NCBI GenBank assembly: GCA_027298165.1
Contig: JAPUGN010000252.1
Span: 1-11,639, forward strand
Source of the DNA: Nitrospinota bacterium
GTDB taxonomy: Bacteria > Nitrospinota > Nitrospinia > Nitrospinales > Nitrospinaceae
DNA length: 11,639 nt
Reading direction: 5' to 3'
The notes under the pieces were generated by a model that was given only the letters and a program-made list of their open reading frames with translations, searched no databases and was not told where the DNA came from. A program made the translations under genes and the position numbers. Each line of letters begins with the position of its first letter. The stretch's first letter is position 1. This document shows positions 1 to 6,960 of this stretch, in pieces.

Positions 1-443
1 ATTTCGAGGTCTTTAGTTTTCCAACCCGCCAACGCCTCCTCAAACGCCTGCTGATAGCGTTCGGTGCTCCACCGGCTGTAATGCGGGGCCAGGCACAGTG
101 CCACCAGCCGTTGGGGGCGGTCGCGCAGGGCCTGGTTCACCGCCTCCTGGATAGTGGGACTCCAAGTCCGCATCCCGACATACACCTTGAATTCGTCTTC
201 CTCCTGATTGAGAAATTGCTCCAGCGCATCCGCCTGCGCGGTGGTGATGTCCAACAAAGGCGAACGCCCGCCGATTTGCCGGTAGCGGTCGGCCACTTCC
301 CGAATGACTTCCAGCGATGAGTTGGTGCCGCCGCGAATATTTTTCAGGTAGCGGGGAATATCCTGGATGCGCAGCGGGGCGCCGTGCGCCAGCAGAACGA
401 CCGCGGTTTTGACTTTTTTGGGTGAGACCGTGAGGTTATTCAT
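1..443 (-). CDS. hemH: Ferrochelatase, N-terminal part (runs off left edge)
   Basis: Ferrochelatase inserts iron into a porphyrin at the end of heme synthesis, either protoporphyrin IX or, in the coproporphyrin branch, coproporphyrin III. Only the first 147 codons are present; the family is usually about 310-350 residues. The visible part fits: VVLLAHGAP near the N-terminus, then DIPRYLKNIRGG, RYRQIGGRSPLLDIT, VYVGMRTWSPTI, and LCLAPHYS, whose His matches a conserved active-site-region residue in the Bacillus enzyme. The main metal-binding His and Glu lie beyond the edge and cannot be checked. The ATG at 443-441 sits inside the end of hemE, and the shared bases ATGAATAA hold both start and stop, which suggests translational coupling. 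Family identity is secure. Which porphyrin it uses cannot be told from this fragment. Confidence 0.93.
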   Translation of the reverse strand, partial: MNNLTVSPKKVKTAVVLLAHGAPLRIQDIPRYLKNIRGGTNSSLEVIREVADRYRQIGGRSPLLDITTAQADALEQFLNQEEDEFKVYVGMRTWSPTIQEAVNQALRDRPQRLVALCLAPHYSRWSTERYQQAFEEALAGWKTKDLE

Positions 444-1476
444 CGCGATATTCGTGGACCATGTCCACCACCGCCTTGACATGATCGACCGGGGTGTGTT
501 GCAGAATCCCGTGCCCGAGATTGAAGATATGCCCGGCGCGTCCCCCGGCCCGTTTCAAGATGTCGTTTACTTTTTCCCGGATTACCGGAATCGGCGCGAA
601 CAGGATGTTGGGATCGAGGTTGCCCTGGATCGGCGTGTCGTGACCGATCTGTTGCCATGCGTCGTCGAGATGGATGCGCCAGTCGAATCCCATCGCGTCG
701 CCTCCCGCCTCGCGTATCAGGGGAAGCATGCTGGAGGTGCCGGTGCTGAAATTGATCACCGGCACGCTGGCGTCTTTCAATCCGTCGAACACGCGGCGGG
801 TGTGCGGCAGAATATAGGCCTGATAATCGCCGGGATTCAGGCACCCGACCCAGCTGTCGAACACCTGCAGGGCCTGCGCCCCGGCCTTCACCTGCATTTT
901 GAGATAATCCACCAGCACGTCGGCCACCTTGGTCATGAGCAGAGCCCACATCTCAGGTTCCTCGTACATCATCCGTTTGGTGGTGGTGAAATCTTTCGAC
1001 TTGCCACCCTCCACCATGTAACTGGCGAGGGTGAACGGCGCGGCGGAAAATCCGATCAGCGGCATTTTGCCGGAAATCTCTCCCCGCACCATTTGGATGG
1101 CCTCGCCAACATAACCCAACTGCTCCTCGGCGTTCACCGGCTTCAGCGCATCGACATCTTTGCGGGTGCGCACCGGACGCGGAATGGACGGACCATCCCC
1201 CGCCGTAAACTCAAGGCCGGTGCCCATCGGCTCCAGCGGCAAAAGAATGTCCGCGAAAATGATGGCGGCGTCCACCCCCAGCACGTCGAGGGGTTGCAGG
1301 GTGACCTCGCAGGCCAACTCCGGCGTTTTGCAGAGTTCGAGAAACGTATGCTTTTCCTTGAGGTCCCGGTAGACCTTCATATACCTCCCCGCCTGGCGCA
1401 TGAACCAGACCGGGGTGCAGTCCACCGGCTCGCCCCGGCAGGCCTTGAGAAACCGGAAATTTCCGTTTTTATCCAT
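436..1476 (-). CDS. hemE: Uroporphyrinogen III decarboxylase
   Basis: This cytoplasmic enzyme removes four carboxyl groups from uroporphyrinogen III to give coproporphyrinogen III, committing the precursor to heme rather than siroheme or cobalamin. It has 346 residues, normal for the family. The first signature is PVWFMRQAGRYM (residues 22-33), with substrate-binding R27 and R31. The essential Asp is D76 in IIFADILLP. The second signature region is GFSAAPFTLASYMVEG (142-157) with active-site Y153. S208 in DSWVG and H322 in NLGHGI match known pocket residues. The start is preceded by GGCGGTGGA, a weak ribosome binding site. A promoter lies just upstream, and hemH overlaps its 3' end by 8 bases. 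It follows queG by 62 bp on the same strand, so transcription may come from its own promoter, from queG read-through, or both. Confidence 0.97.
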   Translation of the reverse strand: MDKNGNFRFLKACRGEPVDCTPVWFMRQAGRYMKVYRDLKEKHTFLELCKTPELACEVTLQPLDVLGVDAAIIFADILLPLEPMGTGLEFTAGDGPSIPRPVRTRKDVDALKPVNAEEQLGYVGEAIQMVRGEISGKMPLIGFSAAPFTLASYMVEGGKSKDFTTTKRMMYEEPEMWALLMTKVADVLVDYLKMQVKAGAQALQVFDSWVGCLNPGDYQAYILPHTRRVFDGLKDASVPVINFSTGTSSMLPLIREAGGDAMGFDWRIHLDDAWQQIGHDTPIQGNLDPNILFAPIPVIREKVNDILKRAGGRAGHIFNLGHGILQHTPVDHVKAVVDMVHEYRDE

Positions 1477-1512
1477 TCCACCGCCTGTCTGTGCTGAAAT
1501 TTAAGGATTTTG

Positions 1513-1542
1513 ATTATAGGCCGGGTATCCGGTGAATATCAA
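1513..1542 (-). promoter_or_regulatory. Sigma70-type promoter for hemE
   Basis: On the minus strand, a -35 box TTGATA (1542-1537) and a perfect -10 box TATAAT (1518-1513) are separated by 18 bp. A transcript would start near 1506, giving a leader of about 30 bases before the hemE ATG. The -35 box overlaps the TGA stop codon of queG. A short CCGG-GTAT-CCGG inverted repeat sits in the spacer (1521-1532); it could be an operator but may be chance. This is based on consensus matching only. Confidence 0.65.
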
Positions 1543-2669
1543 ACCGTTTTTATCCGCTGGATTTCGCTTAAAACCATGGGGTCGGCCTCCCCCTGCAGGC
1601 GGGATTCCACCACGCCTACAGCCTCCGGCCCCAACAGCTCGCCCAGAGCCCAGACGGTATGGGAGCGGATGAGGGGTTCCGGGTCGGAAAGCGCCTCGGT
1701 GAGCACCGGCACCACCTCGGGCCGGCCGGAGTTGCCCAGCGCTACCGCCACGTTTCTGAGCAGGCCCCGGCGTTTAATGCGTTTTACCGGACTTTTCCGG
1801 AAGCGGGTGCGGAAACCCTCCTCGTCCAACCGCATCAGGGCGATCAGGCCTTTGACCTCCTCCCGTTCCTGAAAGGCCGGCTCCTCGGTCGTCACGGCGT
1901 AAGAATTCCACGGGCAGACGATCTGGCAGTCATCGCACCCGTAGATGCGGTTGCCGAGGGCCTTGCGGTATTCGTGGGGGATGGGCCCCTTGAGCTCGAT
2001 GGTCAAGTAGGAGATGCATTTGCGGGAATCGAGCACGTAGGGCGCGACAATGGCCCCGGTCGGGCAGATATCGATGCATTCGGTGCAGGTGCCACAATGA
2101 TCGATGGCCGCCTCGGACAACGGCAGGTCCACGTTCACCAGGATCTCCGAGAGGAAATAGTAGGACCCCAGCCCCTCGGTCAGCAGGTTGGTGTGCTTGC
2201 CGATCCACCCCAAGCCGGCCCTCTGGGCCAACGGTTTCTCGAGGATGGGCCCGGTGTCGACATAGCCTTTGGTGCGGCACCCGGGGAACTCCTCGGCCAG
2301 ACAGTCCTCCAACTGCCTGAGGCGGGGCTGGATGAGGTCGTGATAGTCCAGGTGCCAGGCGTAATTGGAGATATCGCCGGTGTCCGGCTCCTTCAAAAAA
2401 TCGAGGGTCCGGGAGGTGGTGAAATAATTCGTCATCAAGCAGATGACGCTTTTCACCCCGGGCAGAACCTGCGCGGGGTCCAGCCGTTTGGTCTCGCCGC
2501 GCTTCATATAATGCATTTCCCCATCAAATTGGTCGGCCAGCCACTGCTCAAACTGCCCGGCGGCGGCTCCCACATCGGGCGGAGCGACGCCCAAGCGGTC
2601 GAACCCCAGCTCCAGGGCCCGGCGGCGGATTTTCTCCAGTTTTTCTCGTGCATCCTTGCTTTCAGCCAT
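1539..2669 (-). CDS. queG: Epoxyqueuosine reductase QueG
   Basis: QueG performs the last step of queuosine synthesis, reducing epoxyqueuosine to queuosine in the wobble position of GUN-anticodon tRNAs, using cobalamin and two 4Fe-4S clusters. The protein has 376 residues. GYVDTGPILEKPLAQRAGLG carries the proposed catalytic Asp (D138). Cluster motifs are CGTCTECIDICP (C192, C195, C198, C202), C218, and CDDCQIVCP (C245, C248, C252). The C-terminal part (about 300-376) has a HEAT-like repeat, including VAVALGNSGRPEVVPVLTEA, as in longer QueG proteins. The ATG at 2669 gives the expected N-terminus, but I see no clear Shine-Dalgarno sequence before it. It is divergent from the deacylase gene and upstream of hemE. 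No other queuosine genes are in the window. Confidence 0.97.
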   Translation of the reverse strand: MAESKDAREKLEKIRRRALELGFDRLGVAPPDVGAAAGQFEQWLADQFDGEMHYMKRGETKRLDPAQVLPGVKSVICLMTNYFTTSRTLDFLKEPDTGDISNYAWHLDYHDLIQPRLRQLEDCLAEEFPGCRTKGYVDTGPILEKPLAQRAGLGWIGKHTNLLTEGLGSYYFLSEILVNVDLPLSEAAIDHCGTCTECIDICPTGAIVAPYVLDSRKCISYLTIELKGPIPHEYRKALGNRIYGCDDCQIVCPWNSYAVTTEEPAFQEREEVKGLIALMRLDEEGFRTRFRKSPVKRIKRRGLLRNVAVALGNSGRPEVVPVLTEALSDPEPLIRSHTVWALGELLGPEAVGVVESRLQGEADPMVLSEIQRIKTV

Positions 2670-2742
2670 AAGTAATATTATTGATATACATAAGAGGCTT
2701 TACCAGGGCAAAGCCCCATCTTCCAAAAATAGGCTAACTATA
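2670..2742. promoter_or_regulatory. Divergent queG / deacylase intergenic region with inverted repeat
   Basis: This 73-bp spacer must hold the start signals for both queG and the deacylase operon. It contains an AT-rich stretch with the palindrome TAATATTA (2673-2680) and an inverted repeat GGCTTT (2696-2701), 8-base spacer, AAAGCC (2710-2715). A competing GGGC-AAA-GCCC hairpin uses part of the same bases (2706-2716). A weak minus-strand promoter candidate for queG is TTGCCC, 17 bp, TATATC. I found no convincing promoter for the plus-strand operon. The repeat could be an operator or a leader hairpin. Confidence 0.4.
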
Positions 2743-3678
2743 ATGAATAAAACGGGTTATATCTACCATCCCTTATATCTGGAGCACGATACCGGCCAGC
2801 ACCCGGAAAATTTCGGGCGCCTGGTGGCTATCGAGCAATACCTGAAAGATTCCGATATCGACGCGCAACTGCTACGCCACGAGCCGCGACCGGCGACTCG
2901 GGACGAAATCGGATTGAACCACGCCGCCGGCTATGCCGAATCCGTGCAACGCCAATGCGAAGACGGAGCCAGCAGCCTGGACCCCGATACCGCCATTTGC
3001 ACTCGATCATACGAAGCCGCCCTGCTCAGCACCGGCGCGGGGCTCAAGGCCGTCGATCTGGTGGTGGACGGCGTCTGCGACAACGTGTTCTGCGCGGTGC
3101 GCCCGCCGGGCCATCACGCCGAGCATGACCGGTCGATGGGGTTCTGCGTGTTCAACAACGTCGCCATCGCCGCCGATTACGCCATTGAGAAAAAAGGCCT
3201 CGACCGCGTTTTCATTTTCGACTGGGACGTGCATCACGGCAACGGCACCCAGCACTCGTTTTACGCGAGGAGCAATGTGTATTACAGCAGTACCCACCAG
3301 TACCCGTTTTATCCGGGCACCGGCGCAGCAGAAGAAACCGGCACCGGCGACGGCCTGGGCACCACGCTCAATTTTCCTTTACGGCCTTTTTCCGGCGACG
3401 AGGATTATCTGAGTCTGATCAAAGACAAACTCATTCCGGAAATGATCCGGTTCAAGCCGGACCTCATTATCCTGTCCGCCGGGTTCGATGCGCACGCGGA
3501 CGACCCGTTGGCACAGATGAATGTCTCCACCGAATGCTACGGCGCCATGACCGAGATAATCGTCAACGCCGCCGATGAAATCTGCGATGGACGCCTGATC
3601 TCCATGCTGGAAGGCGGTTACGATCCGAACGCGCTGGCCGGCTCGGTTCACGCCCATTTGAAAAACCTGCTCTCATAA
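2743..3678 (+). CDS. Zinc-dependent HDAC/AcuC-family deacylase
   Basis: A metal-dependent amidohydrolase of the histone deacetylase superfamily. Such enzymes remove acetyl or other acyl groups from protein lysines or from polyamines; the bacterial substrate here is unknown. The 311-residue protein has all the catalytic motifs: RPPGHHAEHDRSMGFCVFNN with the charge-relay His pair (H124, H125), FDWDVHHGNG with zinc ligands D162 and H164, SAGFDAH with the third ligand D249, and LEGGYD with transition-state Tyr Y293. The PGTGAAEETGTGDGLGTTLN stretch before NFPL resembles class II-like and AcuC-type members. I chose the ATG at 2743 over one 87 bases upstream because MNKTGYIYHP matches the usual start and AGG lies 9 bases before it; the longer form would also overlap the queG 5' end. 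clpC follows after 24 bp. A protein-lysine deacetylase and an acetylpolyamine amidohydrolase both remain possible. Confidence 0.92.
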   Translation: MNKTGYIYHPLYLEHDTGQHPENFGRLVAIEQYLKDSDIDAQLLRHEPRPATRDEIGLNHAAGYAESVQRQCEDGASSLDPDTAICTRSYEAALLSTGAGLKAVDLVVDGVCDNVFCAVRPPGHHAEHDRSMGFCVFNNVAIAADYAIEKKGLDRVFIFDWDVHHGNGTQHSFYARSNVYYSSTHQYPFYPGTGAAEETGTGDGLGTTLNFPLRPFSGDEDYLSLIKDKLIPEMIRFKPDLIILSAGFDAHADDPLAQMNVSTECYGAMTEIIVNAADEICDGRLISMLEGGYDPNALAGSVHAHLKNLLS

Positions 3679-3702
3679 TCTTTTTAAGGAAACAATTTTA
3701 TC

Positions 3703-6156
3703 ATGTTGCAACAATACCTTAGACAGCTCACCGATAAAGTCATCGAAGCCCTCAACGTGGGAACGATGGAAATGGTCAATATGCGCCAGACGGTCCTGAC
3801 CCCGGACTTTATCCTGATCGGCCTGCTGGAGCAACAGGATTCGCGGATCGTCAAACTGCTGGAAACCTATTATCCAGAAGACAAAAAACTGACGCGGAAA
3901 ATTATGGACCGCCTGTTCGACCTCCAGGAAAGCGAAACCAAGCATGAGGAAGAGCAGATTCAGCAAATTCACCTCGCCAAGGAAACAGAAACCCTGTTCG
4001 AGATCGCCCTGGACGAGGCGAAAAAGCTGGGGGACCGTTATGTCAGCATCGGCGCCATGTTCCTGGCACTGTTCGATGCGCGCGTGGGACGAACGGCGGA
4101 GGTTCTACAGGAATTCGGACTGAAATACAACAAGGTCAAGGAAGATCTGGAGATCATGCGCGGCGGCATTAACATTGATGAAAAAGACGGCGAAGGCAAG
4201 ATGGACGTGTTGAGCCAATACACAACTGATCTCACCGACATGGCGCGGCGCGGCGAACTGGATCCCGTCATCGGCCGGGAAGATGAAATTAACCGTATCA
4301 TCCAGATCCTGTCCCGGCGCAAGAAAAATAATCCGGTATTGATCGGCGAACCGGGTGTGGGAAAAACTGTGATCGTCGAAGGACTGGCGCAAAGAATCGT
4401 GAAGGCCGAAGTGCCGCATTCGCTTTTGGATAAACGCGTCAAGGTATTGGAAATGTCCGAAATCATCGCCGGCGCCAAAATGCGCGGCGAATTCGAAGAA
4501 CGCATGAAAGCAGTGAAGGACGAAATCACCAGCGCGCATGGCAGCATTATCCTGTTCATCGACGAATTGCACACCATTGTCAACGCCGGTGCGGGTGCGG
4601 GCGGCGTCGACGCCTCCAATATACTGAAGGCCGCGCTCGCCAAGGGCCAACTGCAGTGTATTGGCGCCACCACCCTCGACGATTACAAGAAAAGCATTGA
4701 GGAAGACAAGGCCCTCGCCCGCCGGTTCCAGCCGATTCTGGTCAACGAACCCTCGGTCGATGTCACTGTGGAAATTCTGAACGGCATCAAAACCAAATAC
4801 GAAGAACATCATTCCATTCAATTCCGTGACGAGGCGATCCTCGCCGCCGCGAAGTTGTCCGAGAAACACATTTACGACCGGGCGCTTCCAGACAAGGCGG
4901 TGGACCTGCTCGACGAAGCGGGGGCGAAAAAACACCTGGCGCTGATTGAGGTGCCGCCAGTCATCCAGCAATTGGAAAAGGAACGCAGCGAAATCATCAA
5001 GGAACAGAAAGACGCCTTCGAGGGGCAGGATTTTGAAAAAGTCGCACAGCTGAGGCAGAACGTTCTGAAGATCGACAAAAAACTTTCCACCGAAAAGGTA
5101 AAATGGAACGCAGAGTTGAACCAGGTCGACCATTCGGTGACGGAAGAGGACATCGCCACCGTGGTGGCCACCTGGACGGGCATCCCGGTGAACAAAATCC
5201 GCGAGACGGAAACCGAAAAGCTCTTGAACATGGAGGAAAACCTGCACAAGCGGGTGATCGGCCAGGACAATGCCATCGTTGCCATCAGCAACGCCATCCG
5301 CCGCAACCGCGCCGGGCTCAAGGAAAAGGACCGGCCCATCGGGTCGTTCCTGTTTCTCGGTCCCACCGGCGTGGGCAAAACCGAGCTGGCCAAGGCCCTC
5401 GCCGAATTTTTGCTGGACGACGAAAACCGGCTGATTCGCCTCGACATGTCCGAGTATATGGAAAAACATTCCGTATCCAAGATCATCGGTTCGCCACCCG
5501 GCTACGTCGGCTACGACGAAGGCGGCCAGTTGACCGAAAAGGTGCGGCGGCATCCGTACTCCGTCATCCTGCTGGACGAGCTGGAAAAGGCGCATCCTGA
5601 CGTGTTCAACATTCTTCTGCAGTTGTTGGACGACGGACGGCTGACCGACGCGCACGGGCGGGTCACCAGTTTCAAGAACGCCATCATCATTGGCACGTCC
5701 AACATCGGCACGAAATCGATTGCCGAAGGCAAGACCAAGGGCATCGGATTCTCGGCTACAGAAGATTCGGCTCGGGACTACAATCAGGTGCGGTCGATGG
5801 TATTGAACGAGGTGCAGAAGATCTTCAAGCCGGAGTTCATCAACCGGCTGGACGACCTCATCGTGTTCCATAAACTAGAGCCGGATCAGATGCGGCAGAT
5901 CGCTGACCTGATGCTCAATAACCTGGTGAAGCGATTGCAGGAAAACCACATGACGCTTGAAGTCTCTAAAAAGGTGAGAGACGCACTGGCCAAGGAAGGT
6001 TTCAGCGAAATGTACGGTGCGCGGCCGCTGAGGCGGTTGATCGAGGAAAAAATCGAAAACGCCATTTCCATGCGGATCATCAATGGCGAATTCAATCATG
6101 GCGATACCATTCAGGTCGATTACAAAAAAGACGATTACGTATTCACCATAAAATAA
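3703..6156 (+). CDS. clpC: ClpC-type AAA+ unfoldase, ClpP partner, with atypical N-domain and D1 pore loop
   Basis: A hexameric Hsp100 ATPase that unfolds proteins and, with ClpP, feeds them to degradation. Its 817 residues comprise a Clp N-domain (about 1-155), AAA+ D1 with Walker A GEPGVGKT (215-222), Walker B ILFIDELH (283-290) and arginine fingers near R340/R341, a short middle segment with a UVR-like motif (about 426-461), and D2 with Walker A GPTGVGKT (553-560), Walker B VILLDELEK (621-629) and a sensor-2 region containing GAR (772-774). The short UVR middle segment marks ClpC rather than ClpB, whose coiled-coil M domain is longer. IGF (681-683) fits the ClpP-docking loop. Odd points: D1 has AGAKMRGEFEER where family members have KYRG, so the pore Tyr is Met (M260); D2 keeps GYVGYDEGGQ. 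The N-domain repeats lack the GTEH motif. AAGGA lies 12 bases before the ATG. It probably shares an operon with the deacylase. Confidence 0.93.
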   Translation: MLQQYLRQLTDKVIEALNVGTMEMVNMRQTVLTPDFILIGLLEQQDSRIVKLLETYYPEDKKLTRKIMDRLFDLQESETKHEEEQIQQIHLAKETETLFEIALDEAKKLGDRYVSIGAMFLALFDARVGRTAEVLQEFGLKYNKVKEDLEIMRGGINIDEKDGEGKMDVLSQYTTDLTDMARRGELDPVIGREDEINRIIQILSRRKKNNPVLIGEPGVGKTVIVEGLAQRIVKAEVPHSLLDKRVKVLEMSEIIAGAKMRGEFEERMKAVKDEITSAHGSIILFIDELHTIVNAGAGAGGVDASNILKAALAKGQLQCIGATTLDDYKKSIEEDKALARRFQPILVNEPSVDVTVEILNGIKTKYEEHHSIQFRDEAILAAAKLSEKHIYDRALPDKAVDLLDEAGAKKHLALIEVPPVIQQLEKERSEIIKEQKDAFEGQDFEKVAQLRQNVLKIDKKLSTEKVKWNAELNQVDHSVTEEDIATVVATWTGIPVNKIRETETEKLLNMEENLHKRVIGQDNAIVAISNAIRRNRAGLKEKDRPIGSFLFLGPTGVGKTELAKALAEFLLDDENRLIRLDMSEYMEKHSVSKIIGSPPGYVGYDEGGQLTEKVRRHPYSVILLDELEKAHPDVFNILLQLLDDGRLTDAHGRVTSFKNAIIIGTSNIGTKSIAEGKTKGIGFSATEDSARDYNQVRSMVLNEVQKIFKPEFINRLDDLIVFHKLEPDQMRQIADLMLNNLVKRLQENHMTLEVSKKVRDALAKEGFSEMYGARPLRRLIEEKIENAISMRIINGEFNHGDTIQVDYKKDDYVFTIK

Positions 6157-6187
6157 TTTTCATCCTTCGAAGAACGGGCGGAAATTT

Positions 6188-6712
6188 TTGGATCGCATTG
6201 AAAATTCACACAGACGCATGGCCGTCATCGCCCTTCTGGTCGGGCTGGGCGTCGTCCTGCATCGCATGGAAGCTTTGCTTCCCCTGCCCACCCCGTGGGT
6301 CAAGCTGGGCCTGGCGAATATCATGACGTTGGTCGCTTTGGTGTTTCTCGGATTTCGGGCGGCGGTGGAAGTCACCCTGCTACGTGTTCTCCTCGGCTCG
6401 GTACTGAGCGGAACGTTTCTCAGTCCCACTTTTTTTCTGAGCCTGGCGGGGGGATTGGCGTCGGTCGCCGTCATGGGTCTGCTGTACCGGGAAGGCCAAC
6501 GGGCGTTCAGCCTGGTGGGGATCAGTGTGGCCGCGGCGTATGCCCACACCATCGCGATTTTCGTATGCGTGTTTTATTTATTCATTCACCAGGGCGCGTT
6601 TTTCAATCTATTGCCCGTGTTCCTCACCTTCTCCCTGATCTCCGGAATCCTCACCGGCCTGCTGGCGAACAACATTACCCGGCACCTATCGAATGAGGGC
6701 ATTACCTTATAA
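6188..6712 (+). CDS. Gx / heptaprenyl diphosphate synthase component I family membrane protein
   Basis: A 174-residue, strongly hydrophobic protein with about five to six predicted membrane segments. The core, WVKLGLANIMTLVALVF followed by RAAVEVTLLRVLLGS and GTFLSPTFFLSLAGG, is typical of the Hpre_diP_synt_I (Gx transporter) family. Members are often annotated as a subunit of heptaprenyl diphosphate synthase, but their fold and hydrophobicity suggest a small transporter-like membrane protein; the role is not settled. I chose TTG at 6188 because GGGCGGA precedes it at suitable distance. An in-frame ATG at 6218 (residue 11) is the alternative but has no ribosome binding site. It starts 31 bp after clpC, so it is probably co-transcribed. 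No catalytic prenyl synthase subunit and no FMN-binding partner is nearby. Confidence 0.85.
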   Translation: MDRIENSHRRMAVIALLVGLGVVLHRMEALLPLPTPWVKLGLANIMTLVALVFLGFRAAVEVTLLRVLLGSVLSGTFLSPTFFLSLAGGLASVAVMGLLYREGQRAFSLVGISVAAAYAHTIAIFVCVFYLFIHQGAFFNLLPVFLTFSLISGILTGLLANNITRHLSNEGITL

Positions 6713-6960
6713 AATTCCGCACTCCTTCCCATTACTGGAAACCTTTGAGGTTCGTTGCCGCCCTTCGCCACCTCCTGCCCGGAGGGGGAACTTGCTGACC
6801 GTTGACCCCTAGAGAATAATGACTGAGCGCAATATAGAAATTGGGTCCAGCGTCACGCTGGCCGGGCCTTGCCCGGCTTCCCTCACAATGTTTTAGACTT
6901 CCCCAAACTTTTCCTTTAAACTAAAAATCTAGCCGGAATACACAAATCTACCAAACTTCG
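6713..6960. other. Hairpin-rich intergenic region between the Gx gene and GT2 gene
   Basis: These 248 bases hold no convincing gene. Four short inverted repeats lie in a row: AACCT-TTG-AGGTT (6740-6752), CCTCC-TGCCC-GGAGG (6771-6785), then two perfect back-to-back stem-loops (6847-6877, listed separately). None is followed by a classical T-run, so a simple intrinsic terminator is not evident. The last 60 bases are AT-rich and contain a weak promoter candidate for the GT2 gene, TAGACT (6894-6899), 17 bp, TAAACT (6917-6922). The region may end the deacylase-clpC-Gx transcript and start the next, or hold a degraded dispersed repeat. Confidence 0.5.
6847..6877. repeat. Two perfect tandem stem-loops (REP-like or terminator-like)
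   Basis: CCAGCG-TCA-CGCTGG (6847-6861) and GCCGGGC-CTT-GCCCGGC (6861-6877) form two perfect hairpins with 6- and 7-bp stems and 3-base loops, sharing one G. They lie 135 bp after the Gx stop codon. The second is followed by TTCCCTCACAATGTTTT, so termination is possible but not classical. Paired GC-rich hairpins of this kind are also typical of REP-like elements. Confidence 0.6.

Noticed and set aside
367..1497. A 376-codon plus-strand open frame opposite hemE and hemH
   Set aside because: The minus strand encodes an intact uroporphyrinogen decarboxylase with all active-site residues; the plus frame is a codon-bias shadow.
1659..2675. A 338-codon plus-strand open frame opposite queG
   Set aside because: The minus strand encodes complete QueG with both Fe-S motifs. 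The opposite frame has no family resemblance.
2656..2742. A longer start (ATG 2656) for the deacylase
   Set aside because: The extra 29 residues do not match the family and the extension overlaps the queG 5' end; the ATG at 2743 gives the expected N-terminus.
2694..2742. Possible preQ1-like riboswitch before the deacylase
   Set aside because: A hairpin and A-rich tail are present, but the conserved preQ1-I loop and pairing are not, and the downstream gene is not a queuosine gene.
2739..2744. TATAAT on the plus strand before the deacylase
   Set aside because: It overlaps the ATG at 2743, so a transcript from it would start inside the gene, and no -35 box is spaced correctly.
3685..3690. A separate promoter between the deacylase and clpC
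   Set aside because: The 24-bp gap holds a ribosome binding site (AAGGA) but no -35/-10 pair.
4105..5871. A 588-codon open frame antisense to clpC
   Set aside because: It is fully antisense to a gene with complete AAA+ motifs. The translation is rich in Phe, Val, His and Asp as expected from reversed codons, and I see no recognisable domain.
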